Shown in pieces: positions 55,792 through 64,000 of a DNA stretch of 64,000 nucleotides (positions are counted from its first letter, which is position 1; each line of letters begins with the position of its first letter). The notes under the pieces are model-generated. The model was not told the origin of the DNA. It did no database searches and saw only the letters and a program-made list of their open reading frames with translations. The translations under genes and the position numbers were made by a program. This DNA is from Glandiceps talaboti (lineage: Eukaryota; Hemichordata; Enteropneusta; Spengelidae): assembly GCF_964340395.1 (NCBI RefSeq), contig NC_135566.1, forward strand, positions 13,004,501 through 13,068,500, read 5' to 3'.

Positions 55792-56481
55792 TGTATGTAT
55801 GTATGTATGTATGTATGTATGTATGTATGTATGTGTATGTATGTATGTATGTATGTATGTATGTATGTATGTATGTATGTATGTACGTACGTACGTACGT
55901 ACGTACGTACGTACGTACGTACGTACGTATGTATGTATGTATGTATGTATGTATGTATGTATGTATGTATGTATGTATGTATGTATGTATGTATGTACAC
56001 TCATACTCTTTATATTACAACTGAATAAAGAAAACCATAGACGGAAATTGTTGAAAATAGATTGCATGTAAATTTCACATTATTCAGCAATATTTGGGGA
56101 GATTCTTAATGACATTTTCATTTTAGTACTTTTTGAAATGTTAATTAGCTTATATACTGCATCTATATTCTGTAACTGGTTTGATAACATATATATCTAA
56201 TAGTGTGACGTCATCTAACGTTTTATCTAGCTGGACAGGATCGAGCGAAGTTTACGAGTTGTTCCGACAGTCCTTGTTATAACCAAGCCACTTGTACCGA
56301 TACACCAAGCTCAGACCCACGCTTTGAGTGCACTTGCCAAGACGGATATGAAGGGACTTTATGCGATAAAAGTAAGTAGTCCTTTGTACCATCATACTAT
56401 TTACACGGACATCATGATACTGTGACGGGGAATTGAAAAACGTCTAAACGGACGGTTAGAGGTATTGAGACTGATATTCTT

Positions 56482-56546
<65 letters not shown>

Positions 56547-56547
56547 C

Positions 56548-56587
<40 letters not shown>

Positions 56588-58970
56588 TAATTAATTGATT
56601 AATTAATTAACTAATTAATTAATTAATTAATTAATCAATCAATCAATCAATCAATCAATTAATCAATCAACCAACCAACCAACCAACCATACACTCACTC
56701 ACTCACTCACTCACCTACTCACTCACTCAAACCCAGCTAGTACCCACCCACTCACTCACTCACTCACTCACTCACTCACTCACTCACTCACTCACTCACT
56801 CACTCACTCACACACTCAAACCCACCCGGTACCAACCCACCCATCGACTGACTGACTGACTGACTGACTGACTGACTGACTGACTGACTGACTGACTGAA
56901 TTTCTGAAGAGTGGATATCCAGACTGGCGTGACGTAGTTCAACAGGTAGTGCATTCTATAACAGTGGGGCAACACATGACAATGCGCTTTCACCATACGA
57001 TTTTACTTTACATTGAGGGACGTGCGGTAGTCCTTAGTCACTGGAGCGACGTACACGAGGGGCAGGTTTAGTACAGATTCAGATCTGATATGAATGTGTT
57101 TAACATCCGATGTAGAGTGTACTGGACGCGATTTCTCTCTAGCTCTTACGTTTATTGTCGTTTGTTCTTTAGTGAGTGCCCGTTACCTCACAAAGAAGAA
57201 CAAATAACAATAAATGTAAGAGCTAAAAAGAAATCGCGCCCAGTATCCTACTTAAAATTGATATGTAACTACGTGCAGTATTGTATAAGTGCCATATACA
57301 TATGTCATACTGTATTCTGTGGTGAACAGGCATCCATTGTAATTCCGGTTACAGGTCGTTTCGCCCCATAACCAGTTTGCCCCATTGCCAATTCGCACCA
57401 ACTTAGTCGTTTCGCCCCAGCGGTTTGGTCGTTTCGCCCCATGTGGTAAACAATGGTTATGGGTTAGAATACGCAGTTTTGAGACAGTGCTTTCCCACGA
57501 TCGAAACATTACGGCCACATTCGTAAAACAAATTACTGTATTTTTTCAGTTTACTACGTAGTATCTCCTGTTACTAAACCGAGTAATGATGAAAACCACT
57601 GACACGTGCCGTGTTTATAGGTCAACTTGAAGTTGAAGTAGAACCTTAGTCCATGAGTACGGACGATCATTCCGACTTTTTTGTAAACACACATTCACAT
57701 GTAACAGGAGATACTACGTAGTAAACTGAAAAAATACAGTAATTTGTTTTACGAATGTGGCCGTAATGTTTCGATCGTGGGAAAGCACTGTCTCAAAACT
57801 GCGTATTCTAACCCATAACCATTGTTTACCACGACCAAACCTACTAAACGACTAAGGGACCGGACAGAATTTACGGCAGGGGGGGGGGGGGACCTGGGGA
57901 GAAATTATCTCTGACTTGGTTTTTTTCCTGGCCCCCCATCCACTGTGATCAAAATTTCACAGCCCCCCCCCCCTTTCAAAAGTATCAAAATTTCATGCCC
58001 CCCCCCCCCAAAAGAAAAAAAAGTGCACAATATCCTGCCCCCTACAATAACTAAAAAGAGTACAAATTTTTTTTGTTACTGTAGCACAACTGTAATATTT
58101 CTTTTGGGACTACTATTATGTTACTATTTCAGCCCAAACAACTTAGTAGTTGTAGAGGAAGTTTTTTTAGAAAACAAAACAAAATAAAACATTTTGACCA
58201 TACACATAATCATACACATGTGGTATAATCTTGTTTATTTCCCAACTAGACACCATAAGTAGTCATCACTTAATACCAAAGCATTTGATGTGATGGTTTT
58301 AACTGTCATTCACTTATACATACACAGAAACACAGACACAGAGTAAACACACATTCATATGCGTGATTTGTGAAAAAACTGTAGTGGGGATATTTGTGGG
58401 GAGTATCTAAGGACATCACATCACCTACATAGTGTATTCAAATATCTATTTATACTCATAACACAATAACTATCTAATGTCAGACATTTGTGATGTCATG
58501 AAGTGCTAGCAAACTAAGGATTTTATGCACACTGAGGTCTGACAAGAAAAGTAAGAAGAAGGAAAGAGAAAAGAACAATTAGTCAAGCAAAAAGACTGTT
58601 GTTAACTGTTTTTAGTGAGCAACTTGTGAAATGTGGATAAGGTTGTAGGAAAATACGGCCAGAAGGCAACTACCAAAGTTAGTGCAAAGTCACTGATGAA
58701 AAAACACTTAACACCACGCAGACATCGAAATGCTTTATAATATTTAGTACAGATAGATGCATTTGATGATGCTGAGGAGGAAAATAGTTTAATTTCACTG
58801 GTTTTAGATAGTGAGTCTAGTGAGTTTGAGAGTGAAACTCAAGAATAGTGTCAAGGAAAGAAATAAAACACCTATCTAAATTAATCTGGCCAGACGTTTC
58901 TGTATTTACATTTTTCACCAAAAGGTCACTTTTTAATCACATAAATTACAGGTCCTATGCTAGTATATTA

Positions 58971-59050
<80 letters not shown>

Positions 59051-59136
59051 GTGTATCATTGATGGTAATTACACACTGAACCTGTTTCCACAGTGCTAAA
59101 ATGTATGTATGTATGTATGTATACATATGTGTGTGT

Positions 59137-59175
<39 letters not shown>

Positions 59176-60462
59176 CAACTTGGAGTATATAAGAGTATGA
59201 TTCAGGGTGTATCAAATTAATCTTGAGTAGTGTTTTTATGCTTCACTAAATACAAACGTACACACTTCCATTTTAATGTAGACATTCAATATTAAAGGCG
59301 ATATCAAGTGCTATCTCATGCAATGCTAAATTTTCTAACATATTAATTTTTTTCAATGACAAAATATTTCGCGGCCCCTCTTTCAAACCATGAGAATTTT
59401 CATGGCCCCCTTCAAGCCTCCCATTTTTTTCATGCCCCCCCCCCAATTTCTCCCCCCCCCCCTGCCGTAAATTCTGTCCGGTCCCTAAGTAGGTGCGAAC
59501 TGGCAATGGGGCGAACTGGTTATGTGGCGAAACGACCAGACACCGTAATTCCAAATTGGTGTGGTCCGATTTCTCCATAGACCGTGTTCTATAGAACGTG
59601 TCTCCACTGTCTGTAAGTTCAAAGTTTCTGTATGAAACAATCCTACTTGCCGTGATTTGGGCACGTTGTAGATGTGCTGTGTAAACTGCGCGTGGTCTAA
59701 AGCTTATTTTGCTCATAATGTGTTGCCATGGTTACCATTCGTATTTACCCGATTGTTTATTCACATTGCGTAACTACTTACCCAAATCGTCGAATAAAAT
59801 TGACACAGCGGACTATTTAGGTGTCACAATTCCATGAGAATGGTGAGGCGAAAGTTTCTATGGCAACGTAAAATGAATTTCCACCAATGAATATTAAAAT
59901 TCAAAAGTACACATAACTGGGTTGCATGGTATAATGATGCATTGCATTCAAATTCTCAAATAGGCACTGATTATATATGTACACGTGGACTAACCCTGAA
60001 ATAAAGTGTCAATCCTGCATATATCCCTAAAAACACAGCGGTGACATATTGTATTATCTAATTCTATCTCAGATATAGATTTTTGCCAAGTCGATATGCC
60101 ATGCCTACACGGGAGTACCTGCTTGGGCTGGCCTACATATCCTGGCTACTACTGTGACTGCTTACCCGGATGGATTGGTACAAACTGTGAAACTGGTAAG
60201 CGTGTGGCTGTATACAAGCATTATACACGTATCGAATGGTTCTTATTTCTTATCCGTATAAATCTTGTATATGAATTGTTCTGTGTGGTTTATACACTGA
60301 ATATGAACACTTTTAATGAATTAAACAAGATGACAGAACACCCTCTCATATATAAGTTGCAGCAACAGAACACACTCTTTGTATGTATGTATGTATGTAT
60401 GTATGTATGTATGTATGTATGTATGTATGTATGTATGTATGTATGTATGTATGTATGTATGT

Positions 60463-60502
<40 letters not shown>

Positions 60503-63500
60503 ATGTATGTATGCATGTATGCATGTATGCATGTGCGTGTGTGTGTGTGCCATAGCATGTAAATGTACTACATTCAATTAATCCACTGACGCCAACAGTA
60601 TAGATGTGTGTATAATATACTCTAATTAATCGACAAATTACCATCAGAACTAATCTTTTTATAGATTATCTTGAATTTAATACCATGAAATAATTTTTAC
60701 ATGGAGAATTTTTGTTTTGTTTTCAAGAAACCGGTATTTGCACACAGCAGCCATGTATAAATGGCGGAAACTGTACATCCATAGATGGCGCAGACGTCTA
60801 TGTATGTGAATGTCCATCAAATTGGATGAAGCCAAACTGTACAGTTGGTAAGTGAAGAAATACTTGTACAGCATATATATGATATATAATATATTACATA
60901 TCTGTAAGTTGTCGCCATTTTGATTATTTTTTAAATATATGCAAAAACTTTTACTAGAAATTGTTGAATACTTCCGACTCTCTTACTATCACTGACTTAC
61001 TATTACCTCGTTATTGTGGTCACCAAGTACAGGATTATGTGTGTGTTTGTGATCATTTATTGATCATGAATAGGAATATACACGTATATACTAGTAATTT
61101 TTATCATGATTGAAAGCTAATTATGACATTTAGAATTTTTAAGATTTGAAGTTATCGCTTATTTAAATTGATAGATTCAGATCACAATTTATAAACATCT
61201 TTTAGTTCCCTGGTGTATTGAATACAAGTTCAAACAAAAAACTCTCAATATTGAAAGATTACCCATTCATTGTTTCTTTTCTTATATCGTCTCAAGATGT
61301 GAATGAGTGTATTACTGGCGACCATACTTGTCTAAATGGCGGAACGTGTGTAAACAGTCCGGGTACCTATACGTGTGACTGTGCACCGGGTTTTAGCGGA
61401 GATAAATGCGAGACAGGTGAGTAATATGTTGATATTGCTTTGAATTTCACATTGCTTTTGTAACATGGGGGGGGGGGGGTGTATCAAATATTCAAGCAAG
61501 GGTCTTTCAATGAGGGGTAGGCAGAATGGTCTATCACGCAGCACAGTTTACAAAGTCAAAGACAGTACTGTGTAAATTGCGAATTACAGCAATCGGTGAT
61601 CTTTCTTTTACACTTACGACTTGAAAGTTTAATTTTTGAAATACTATCTGGAGAACAATCTCGTTGTCTCGAGAAACACGCGAGAGATAACGAGTTTTGC
61701 TCTCAGAGAACGAAAACTAAAACAGTTATCTCGAGATCTCGACAATCATATTTAGTGTTATTCTGTAAGTGTCCCCAATTTGACCCCTGCTTAGCATTAA
61801 GTTTTTTTGTGATATTCCGTTTGATATTTAACTGTGTACGAAAGATTTAAAAAAGATAGGATTGGGTGTTACGAAAATACATTTGCCCACCCAATTCAAT
61901 GAACATTAGCTCACTAATCGGAATATTTTGAAGCACATAGTATATTTGAAACGTGTAACTAATTCGCTTGCAAGTACATGGTTCATTATAATTATATGAT
62001 CCACATTTGTTTTTCATTTGCAGAGGTTGACGTATGTGACAATTCCTTATGTGAGAACGGAGCATCCTGTAACATAGACAATTTGGAAGAGAAAGGATAT
62101 GTGTGTGTTTGTGGACAGCAATGGCAAGGAGAATTCTGTAACATAGGTACGGATAAATAGCAATATGTATCTTAACTAGAGAACATTGAATATGATGAGT
62201 GTAGGATATTGGCTTTGAATCTATGAAACTCACGTTTTAATATTGTGCGCGTTAAAAAGTTTTCAAACCTGCAACTAATATACCAACCAAGTGTCAAAAA
62301 GCAAACAAATAACAGCGGAACATTGTATATTCAAACATTATAATTGCATGAGTCAGCAAATTCAAACACTTTAACGTCAAAATGCTAAATGCGGGGACTA
62401 CCAGAGAGGGCGCGGTTTAGATTTAATGCTATTTCTAATTCCATGCGAGGGTTTACCACAGTGGTGTCGCAATCACACGAGGTCAATGTTTGTGGAGACT
62501 GTTTATGCAAATGAGACAAGGTTCAATTGATTTAATTTTTCTGAATGCTAATTAAGATTTTGTGGACGCATGCAATGGAGCAGTGGTCAGAGGTTTATCA
62601 TAATTTTAATTAAAAGAACACTAGCGATTGTTACATATAAAAAAAAAACTTTGCAGTGATCATCATTTTTATTAAAATGCATCATTTTAATTAAATCAAT
62701 TCAATGCATGAAAACAAAGCCACGTTGAAATCCCAAGCAATAATTAATCAAGCTGTTGACTTTTTAAAATTAAATCGACCGTGACTAATTGATAAGTACA
62801 AATTGTTGATGGAATATCCGGTAGTTTAATTAAATTACACTTTTAATCAAATCGATGCCTTCACAAGAACAAATTTGAGACTCCTAATTATTATTGAACG
62901 TTGCATTCCTAGCATCGGCCATTGAACTCTCTCCTTTGAGTACGCCAGTCTTTAGTTTTGGATTGTTCAAACTGAGCTCATACTGTACATCCTTGCCTGA
63001 CGGAATAGAAGGTGTGCGCTCTTGTTCATGTACTGTTTATTCCTCAATGTGTGCTCGCGGATATATTTTTTTACAGAAAGAAATCCGTGTAAAAGTGACC
63101 CTTGCGTGAATGGGGGAACCTGTAACAATCACTATTCATCTTATACGTGTACCTGCCCTCCACACTACTATGGACTCAGATGTGGAAATCGTAAGTAAAA
63201 ATATTCTCATTTTATCATGTGTGCTTTGTTTGAACTCTTTGTCAAAGGGGATACTTTTTCGTCATGAAAACCTTGAGCCAAAAATCCAAACGTAAAGCAT
63301 AACGCTGACTAGAATTTTCATTTTCATAAAAAGTACATTTCCAGGAATGTCAGGTTAACGTTTGATTTTATACACAGGGATGGGGTGGGGGTGGGGTGAG
63401 GGGCTGAAGCGAATATCGAAGTTTAGATCGTTAAGAATGGGTTAATTGTCGGACAGACAGACAGTCTATAGGATAATCCTAACAGAATGCTGTATTTTTG

Positions 63501-63954
63501 ACCATAATGATATTGAACTTGACATGTTAATCGCGAATCTTGGTTCAAGGTTTTTTGTTTTGTGTTTATTTATTGTACTAGATTTGAAGCCTAGAATACT
63601 ATTTCACAACTACATACACAAAAATTAAAGGCTTTGATGAAACAAAAATAACAATTGGAAACTAAATTGCGGAACTGATTCGGTCTATCACAGGCTATAT
63701 TTGTTTTCCAGGTTCAATGTTTTAACACTGTTTTTTGTTCCTCAGCGTACGCTTTATGTTATGCTACTGGTGATCCTCACTATATCACTTTTGACGAGAG
63801 ATGGTACAACTTTCAGGGAAGCTGTAAATACGTCTTTGTTGAGTTTTGCAACGGGGGATTCAGTACCCCCTTCCAAGTTATCGTACAGAATACTGCACAA
63901 GAAGGTACCAATGTGACGTATATCTCTGATGTATTCATCACTGTAGGATCATAT
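49144..63954 (+). CDS. Gene 2: signal peptide, six EGF domains and start of VWD (5' part, spliced)
   Basis: Exons: 49144-49204, 56231-56371, 60073-60195, 60728-60847, 61297-61416, 62024-62146, 63077-63190, 63746-63954, continuing past the window. The sum is 1,011 bp (337 codons) with consistent phases. The start ATG has G at -3 and +4 and opens a hydrophobic signal peptide (MASRGIFLLLFLSTVA). All EGF exons are phase 1-1. The gene lies head-to-tail behind gene 1 and shares its VWD exon structure, so it is probably a paralogue whose 3' half is not shown. Regulation: see the promoter-like cluster and X-boxes in its introns. Confidence 0.85.
50205..50400 (+). mobile_element. Possible decayed tRNA-derived SINE
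   Basis: GGCCCAGTCGTCTAAA near 50,208 resembles a tRNA A box, and AAGTTCGACTCTCGCC near 50,362 resembles a B box. The spacing (about 150 bp) is too long for an intact tRNA, so an insertion or a chance pairing is possible. Low certainty. Confidence 0.3.
51712..51779 (+). repeat. CAAA tetranucleotide repeat
   Basis: About 65 bp of CAAA copies in gene 2 intron 1. Confidence 0.93.
52535..52630 (+). promoter_or_regulatory. Promoter-like cluster: ETS, RFX X-box and TATA motifs
   Basis: Within 70 bp lie an AAGATGGCC element (YY1-like), ACCGGAAGT (ETS-like, about 52,557-52,565), GTTGCTATGGCAAC (X-box-like near-palindrome, 52565-52578) and TATATAAA (52595-52602). A start about 25-30 bp after the TATA box would fall near 52,628. 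Motif matches are by eye; activity is not shown. Confidence 0.45.
52727..52828 (+). pseudogene. Short BTB-like reading frame, broken
   Basis: An ATG at 52727 opens 33 codons ending in TAA. The middle (DQLRGLYVSGQLYDL) resembles the first helix and strand of BTB domains of the Kelch-like type, which usually run LxxLxxSGxLCDV. No continuation of a BTB fold is seen in any frame afterwards. It lies about 100 bp after the predicted start of the promoter-like cluster. It could be a decayed or truncated gene copy, or a chance likeness. Confidence 0.25.
54408..54456 (+). repeat. AGTC tetranucleotide repeat
   Basis: AGTC copies flanked on both sides by degenerate GATC/GGTC variants (about 54,355-54,484). 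Confidence 0.9.
55264..55996 (+). repeat. TATG microsatellite with ACGT palindromic blocks
   Basis: About 730 bp of TATG repeats with GTGC-rich and GTACGTAC inserts. A block of GTGC repeats followed by GTACGTACGACGTACGTAC occurs twice about 137 bp apart (near 55,560 and 55,697). A pure ACGT run covers about 55,884-55,928. It ends about 235 bp before the first EGF exon. Confidence 0.95.
56231..56371 (+). CDS. Gene 2, EGF exon 1
   Basis: A 141-bp phase 1-1 exon. Six Cys in EGF spacing (CSDSPC, ATC, ECTC, GTLC) follow a short linker AGQDRAKFTS that would begin the mature protein. Confidence 0.85.
56484..56898 (+). repeat. AATC / ACTC / ACTG compound microsatellite
   Basis: AATC with AATT variants (to about 56,690), then ACTC (to about 56,815), then ACTG (56,846-56,898). 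It starts about 110 bp after EGF exon 1. Confidence 0.95.
57122..57243. mobile_element. 122-bp palindromic MITE with TA target duplication
   Basis: Left arm 57122-57176 and right arm 57187-57243 are imperfect inverted copies starting CTGGACGCGATTTC and, on the other strand, CTGGGCGCGATTTC. TA flanks both sides (57120-57121, 57244-57245). Size, near-full palindrome and TA target suggest a Tc1/mariner-type miniature element. There is no coding capacity. Confidence 0.7.
57856..59485. mobile_element. Element B: 1.63-kb DNA transposon nested in element A
   Basis: The perfect terminal inverted repeat GGGACCGGACAGAATTTACG continues into CAG and a G run at both ends. TAA is duplicated outside (57853-57855, 59486-59488), as in PIF/Harbinger-type elements. 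The subterminal regions carry C-rich blocks separated by AAAATTTCA-like words. No transposase is recognised; a frame ending near 58,847 is acidic (ESSEFESE) and unassigned. The interior also holds TA and GT microsatellites. It interrupts the right arm of element A, so it is younger. Confidence 0.75.
58974..59047 (+). repeat. TA dinucleotide repeat inside element B
   Basis: About 70 bp of perfect TA, self-complementary. A TATG then GT tract follows at 59,101-59,173. Confidence 0.95.
59722..59867 (+). promoter_or_regulatory. Two X-box-like motifs upstream of EGF exon 2
   Basis: GTTGCCATGGTTAC (59722-59735) and GTTTCTATGGCAAC (59854-59867) both match the half-site layout of RFX-bound X-boxes. 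They lie 200-350 bp before an exon, in an intron, so an enhancer or internal promoter role is only a possibility. Confidence 0.3.
60073..60195 (+). CDS. Gene 2, EGF exon 2
   Basis: A 123-bp phase 1-1 exon with six Cys: FCQVDMPC, GSTC, YYCDC, GTNC. It has no Ca-binding Asp-x-Asn/Glu start; the domain begins NIDFC, an intermediate form. Confidence 0.87.
60380..60535 (+). repeat. TATG / TG microsatellite
   Basis: About 155 bp of TATG with a TG centre and TGCA variants, between EGF exons 2 and 3. Confidence 0.95.
60728..60847 (+). CDS. Gene 2, EGF exon 3
   Basis: A 120-bp phase 1-1 exon. Six Cys: ICTQQPC, GGNC, YVCEC, KPNC, with N-glycosylation sites at NCT. The acceptor is TTTTCAAG, a less usual AAG. 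Confidence 0.85.
61297..61416 (+). CDS. Gene 2, EGF exon 4 (calcium-binding type)
   Basis: A 120-bp phase 1-1 exon. It starts DVNEC and has CVNSPGTYTC, the Asp/Asn/Glu plus aromatic pattern of Ca-binding EGF domains. It is the only clear cbEGF among the six. Confidence 0.92.
62024..62146 (+). CDS. Gene 2, EGF exon 5
   Basis: A 123-bp phase 1-1 exon. EVDVC start, six Cys (LC, ASC, VCVC, EFC). The third loop (GQQWQGEF) lacks the usual Pro-Gly. Confidence 0.88.
62147..63076 (+). other. Intron between EGF exons 5 and 6
   Basis: AT-rich sequence with several TTTTAATTAAA-like palindromic words (62.6-62.85 kb). No exon or known element is recognised. Confidence 0.5.
63077..63190 (+). CDS. Gene 2, EGF exon 6
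   Basis: A 114-bp phase 1-1 exon. It has NPCKSDPC, GGTC, YTCTC, GLRC: a compact EGF with an aromatic-rich C-terminal loop (PPHYYG). Confidence 0.9.
63746..63954 (+). CDS. Gene 2, first exon of a VWD domain
   Basis: A 209-bp exon, phase 1 in and 0 out, matching in place the VWD-a exons of gene 1 (215-224 bp). It has [20 protein letters not shown], a Cys four residues before GDPH, then SCKYVFVEFC. The motif is complete, unlike module 9 of gene 1. The rest of the domain lies beyond the window. Confidence 0.92.
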
Positions 63955-64000
63955 GTAAGTAAACATACTGTTTTACTAAGTACAATGATGGCAAGTTACT

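Larger units (their letters stand above)
49205..56230 (+). other. Gene 2 intron 1 (7.0 kb)
   Basis: No EGF-like or VWD-like exon was found inside. It contains a tRNA-SINE-like stretch (about 50.2-50.4 kb), a CAAA repeat (51.7 kb), a promoter-like cluster with a short reading frame (52.5-52.8 kb), an AGTC repeat (54.4 kb) and a 0.73-kb TATG/ACGT microsatellite (55.26-56.0 kb). The rest is AT-rich and unremarkable. Confidence 0.6.
57347..59544. mobile_element. Element A: fold-back DNA transposon with 8-bp target duplication
   Basis: GTAATTCC occurs directly on both sides (57339-57346 and 59545-59552). Terminal inverted repeats start GGTTACAGGTCGTTTCGCC (left) and GGTGTCTGGTCGTTTCGCC (right, other strand) and continue for about 60 bp. 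Inside, 57445-57574 and 57701-57830 are matching 130-bp inverted arms around a 126-bp loop. Without the insertion at 57856-59485 (and one copy of its TAA duplication) the element would be about 565 bp. The 8-bp duplication fits hAT-type transposition. It is non-autonomous. Confidence 0.75.
56372..60072 (+). other. Gene 2 intron 2 (3.7 kb), transposon- and repeat-rich
   Basis: It contains AATC/ACTC/ACTG microsatellites (56.48-56.90 kb), a 122-bp mini-transposon (57.12 kb), a fold-back element with a second element inserted in it (57.35-59.54 kb) and two X-box-like motifs (59.72 and 59.86 kb). No exon is recognised. Confidence 0.7.

Noticed and set aside
56920-57000. tRNA-like stretch (TAGTTCAACAGGTAGTGC resembles an A box)
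   Set aside because: No B box follows at the needed distance and no cloverleaf can be drawn.
59273-59716. 147-codon minus-strand open frame
   Set aside because: It spans the C-rich end of element B and the end of element A; Gly-rich repeats come from the C runs, and no transposase motif is present.

Overview
The window is animal nuclear DNA. It has short exons with GT/AG splice junctions, AT-rich introns, many tetranucleotide microsatellites and decayed transposons. The proteins are extracellular modular types (VWD, C8, TIL, EGF, fibronectin III, mucin). I infer a marine invertebrate, perhaps an invertebrate deuterostome, but the species cannot be fixed from sequence alone. Everything recognised as coding lies on the + strand.

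Gene 1 (1-41994, 5' end outside the window) can be spliced in one frame across all proposed exons: 18,399 coding bases, 6,132 residues plus stop. It begins in the middle of a tandem array (1 to about 16,836) of near-identical 2,656-bp units. Each unit is seven exons plus introns and encodes exactly 400 residues of VWD-C8-TIL-VWC/EGF. A diverged module of the same type follows (17.9-22.0 kb), then six single-exon FN3-like domains (22.3-26.5 kb), then a last VWD module with missing motifs (26.8-33.3 kb). A 5.9-kb exon follows, holding ten near-identical 435-bp FN3 + Thr/Ser repeats and three diverged FN3 copies. Last come a 19-residue stalk exon, a transmembrane exon and a 75-residue cytoplasmic tail. 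The product is a giant type I membrane protein resembling zonadhesin or IgGFc-binding protein with a mucin/FN3 stalk. A poly(A) signal lies near 44,079.

Between the genes (44.1-49.1 kb) are an isolated Cys-rich candidate exon (44,334-44,591) and a 0.9-kb ATAC/GTAT microsatellite with higher-order structure.

Gene 2 (49,144 to beyond the window) has a signal-peptide exon, a 7-kb intron, six single-exon EGF domains and the first exon of a VWD domain containing GDPH. It looks like the 5' half of the same kind of gene, so the locus is probably a tandem family. Its first intron carries a promoter-like cluster next to a short BTB-like reading frame. Its second intron holds a stack of small DNA transposons, one nested in another, with target-site duplications still readable.

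All domain boundaries in both genes use phase-1 introns, so modules can be duplicated without breaking the frame. Gene 1 shows two ways of growing: duplication of a whole module with its introns, and intron-free repeat growth inside one exon.
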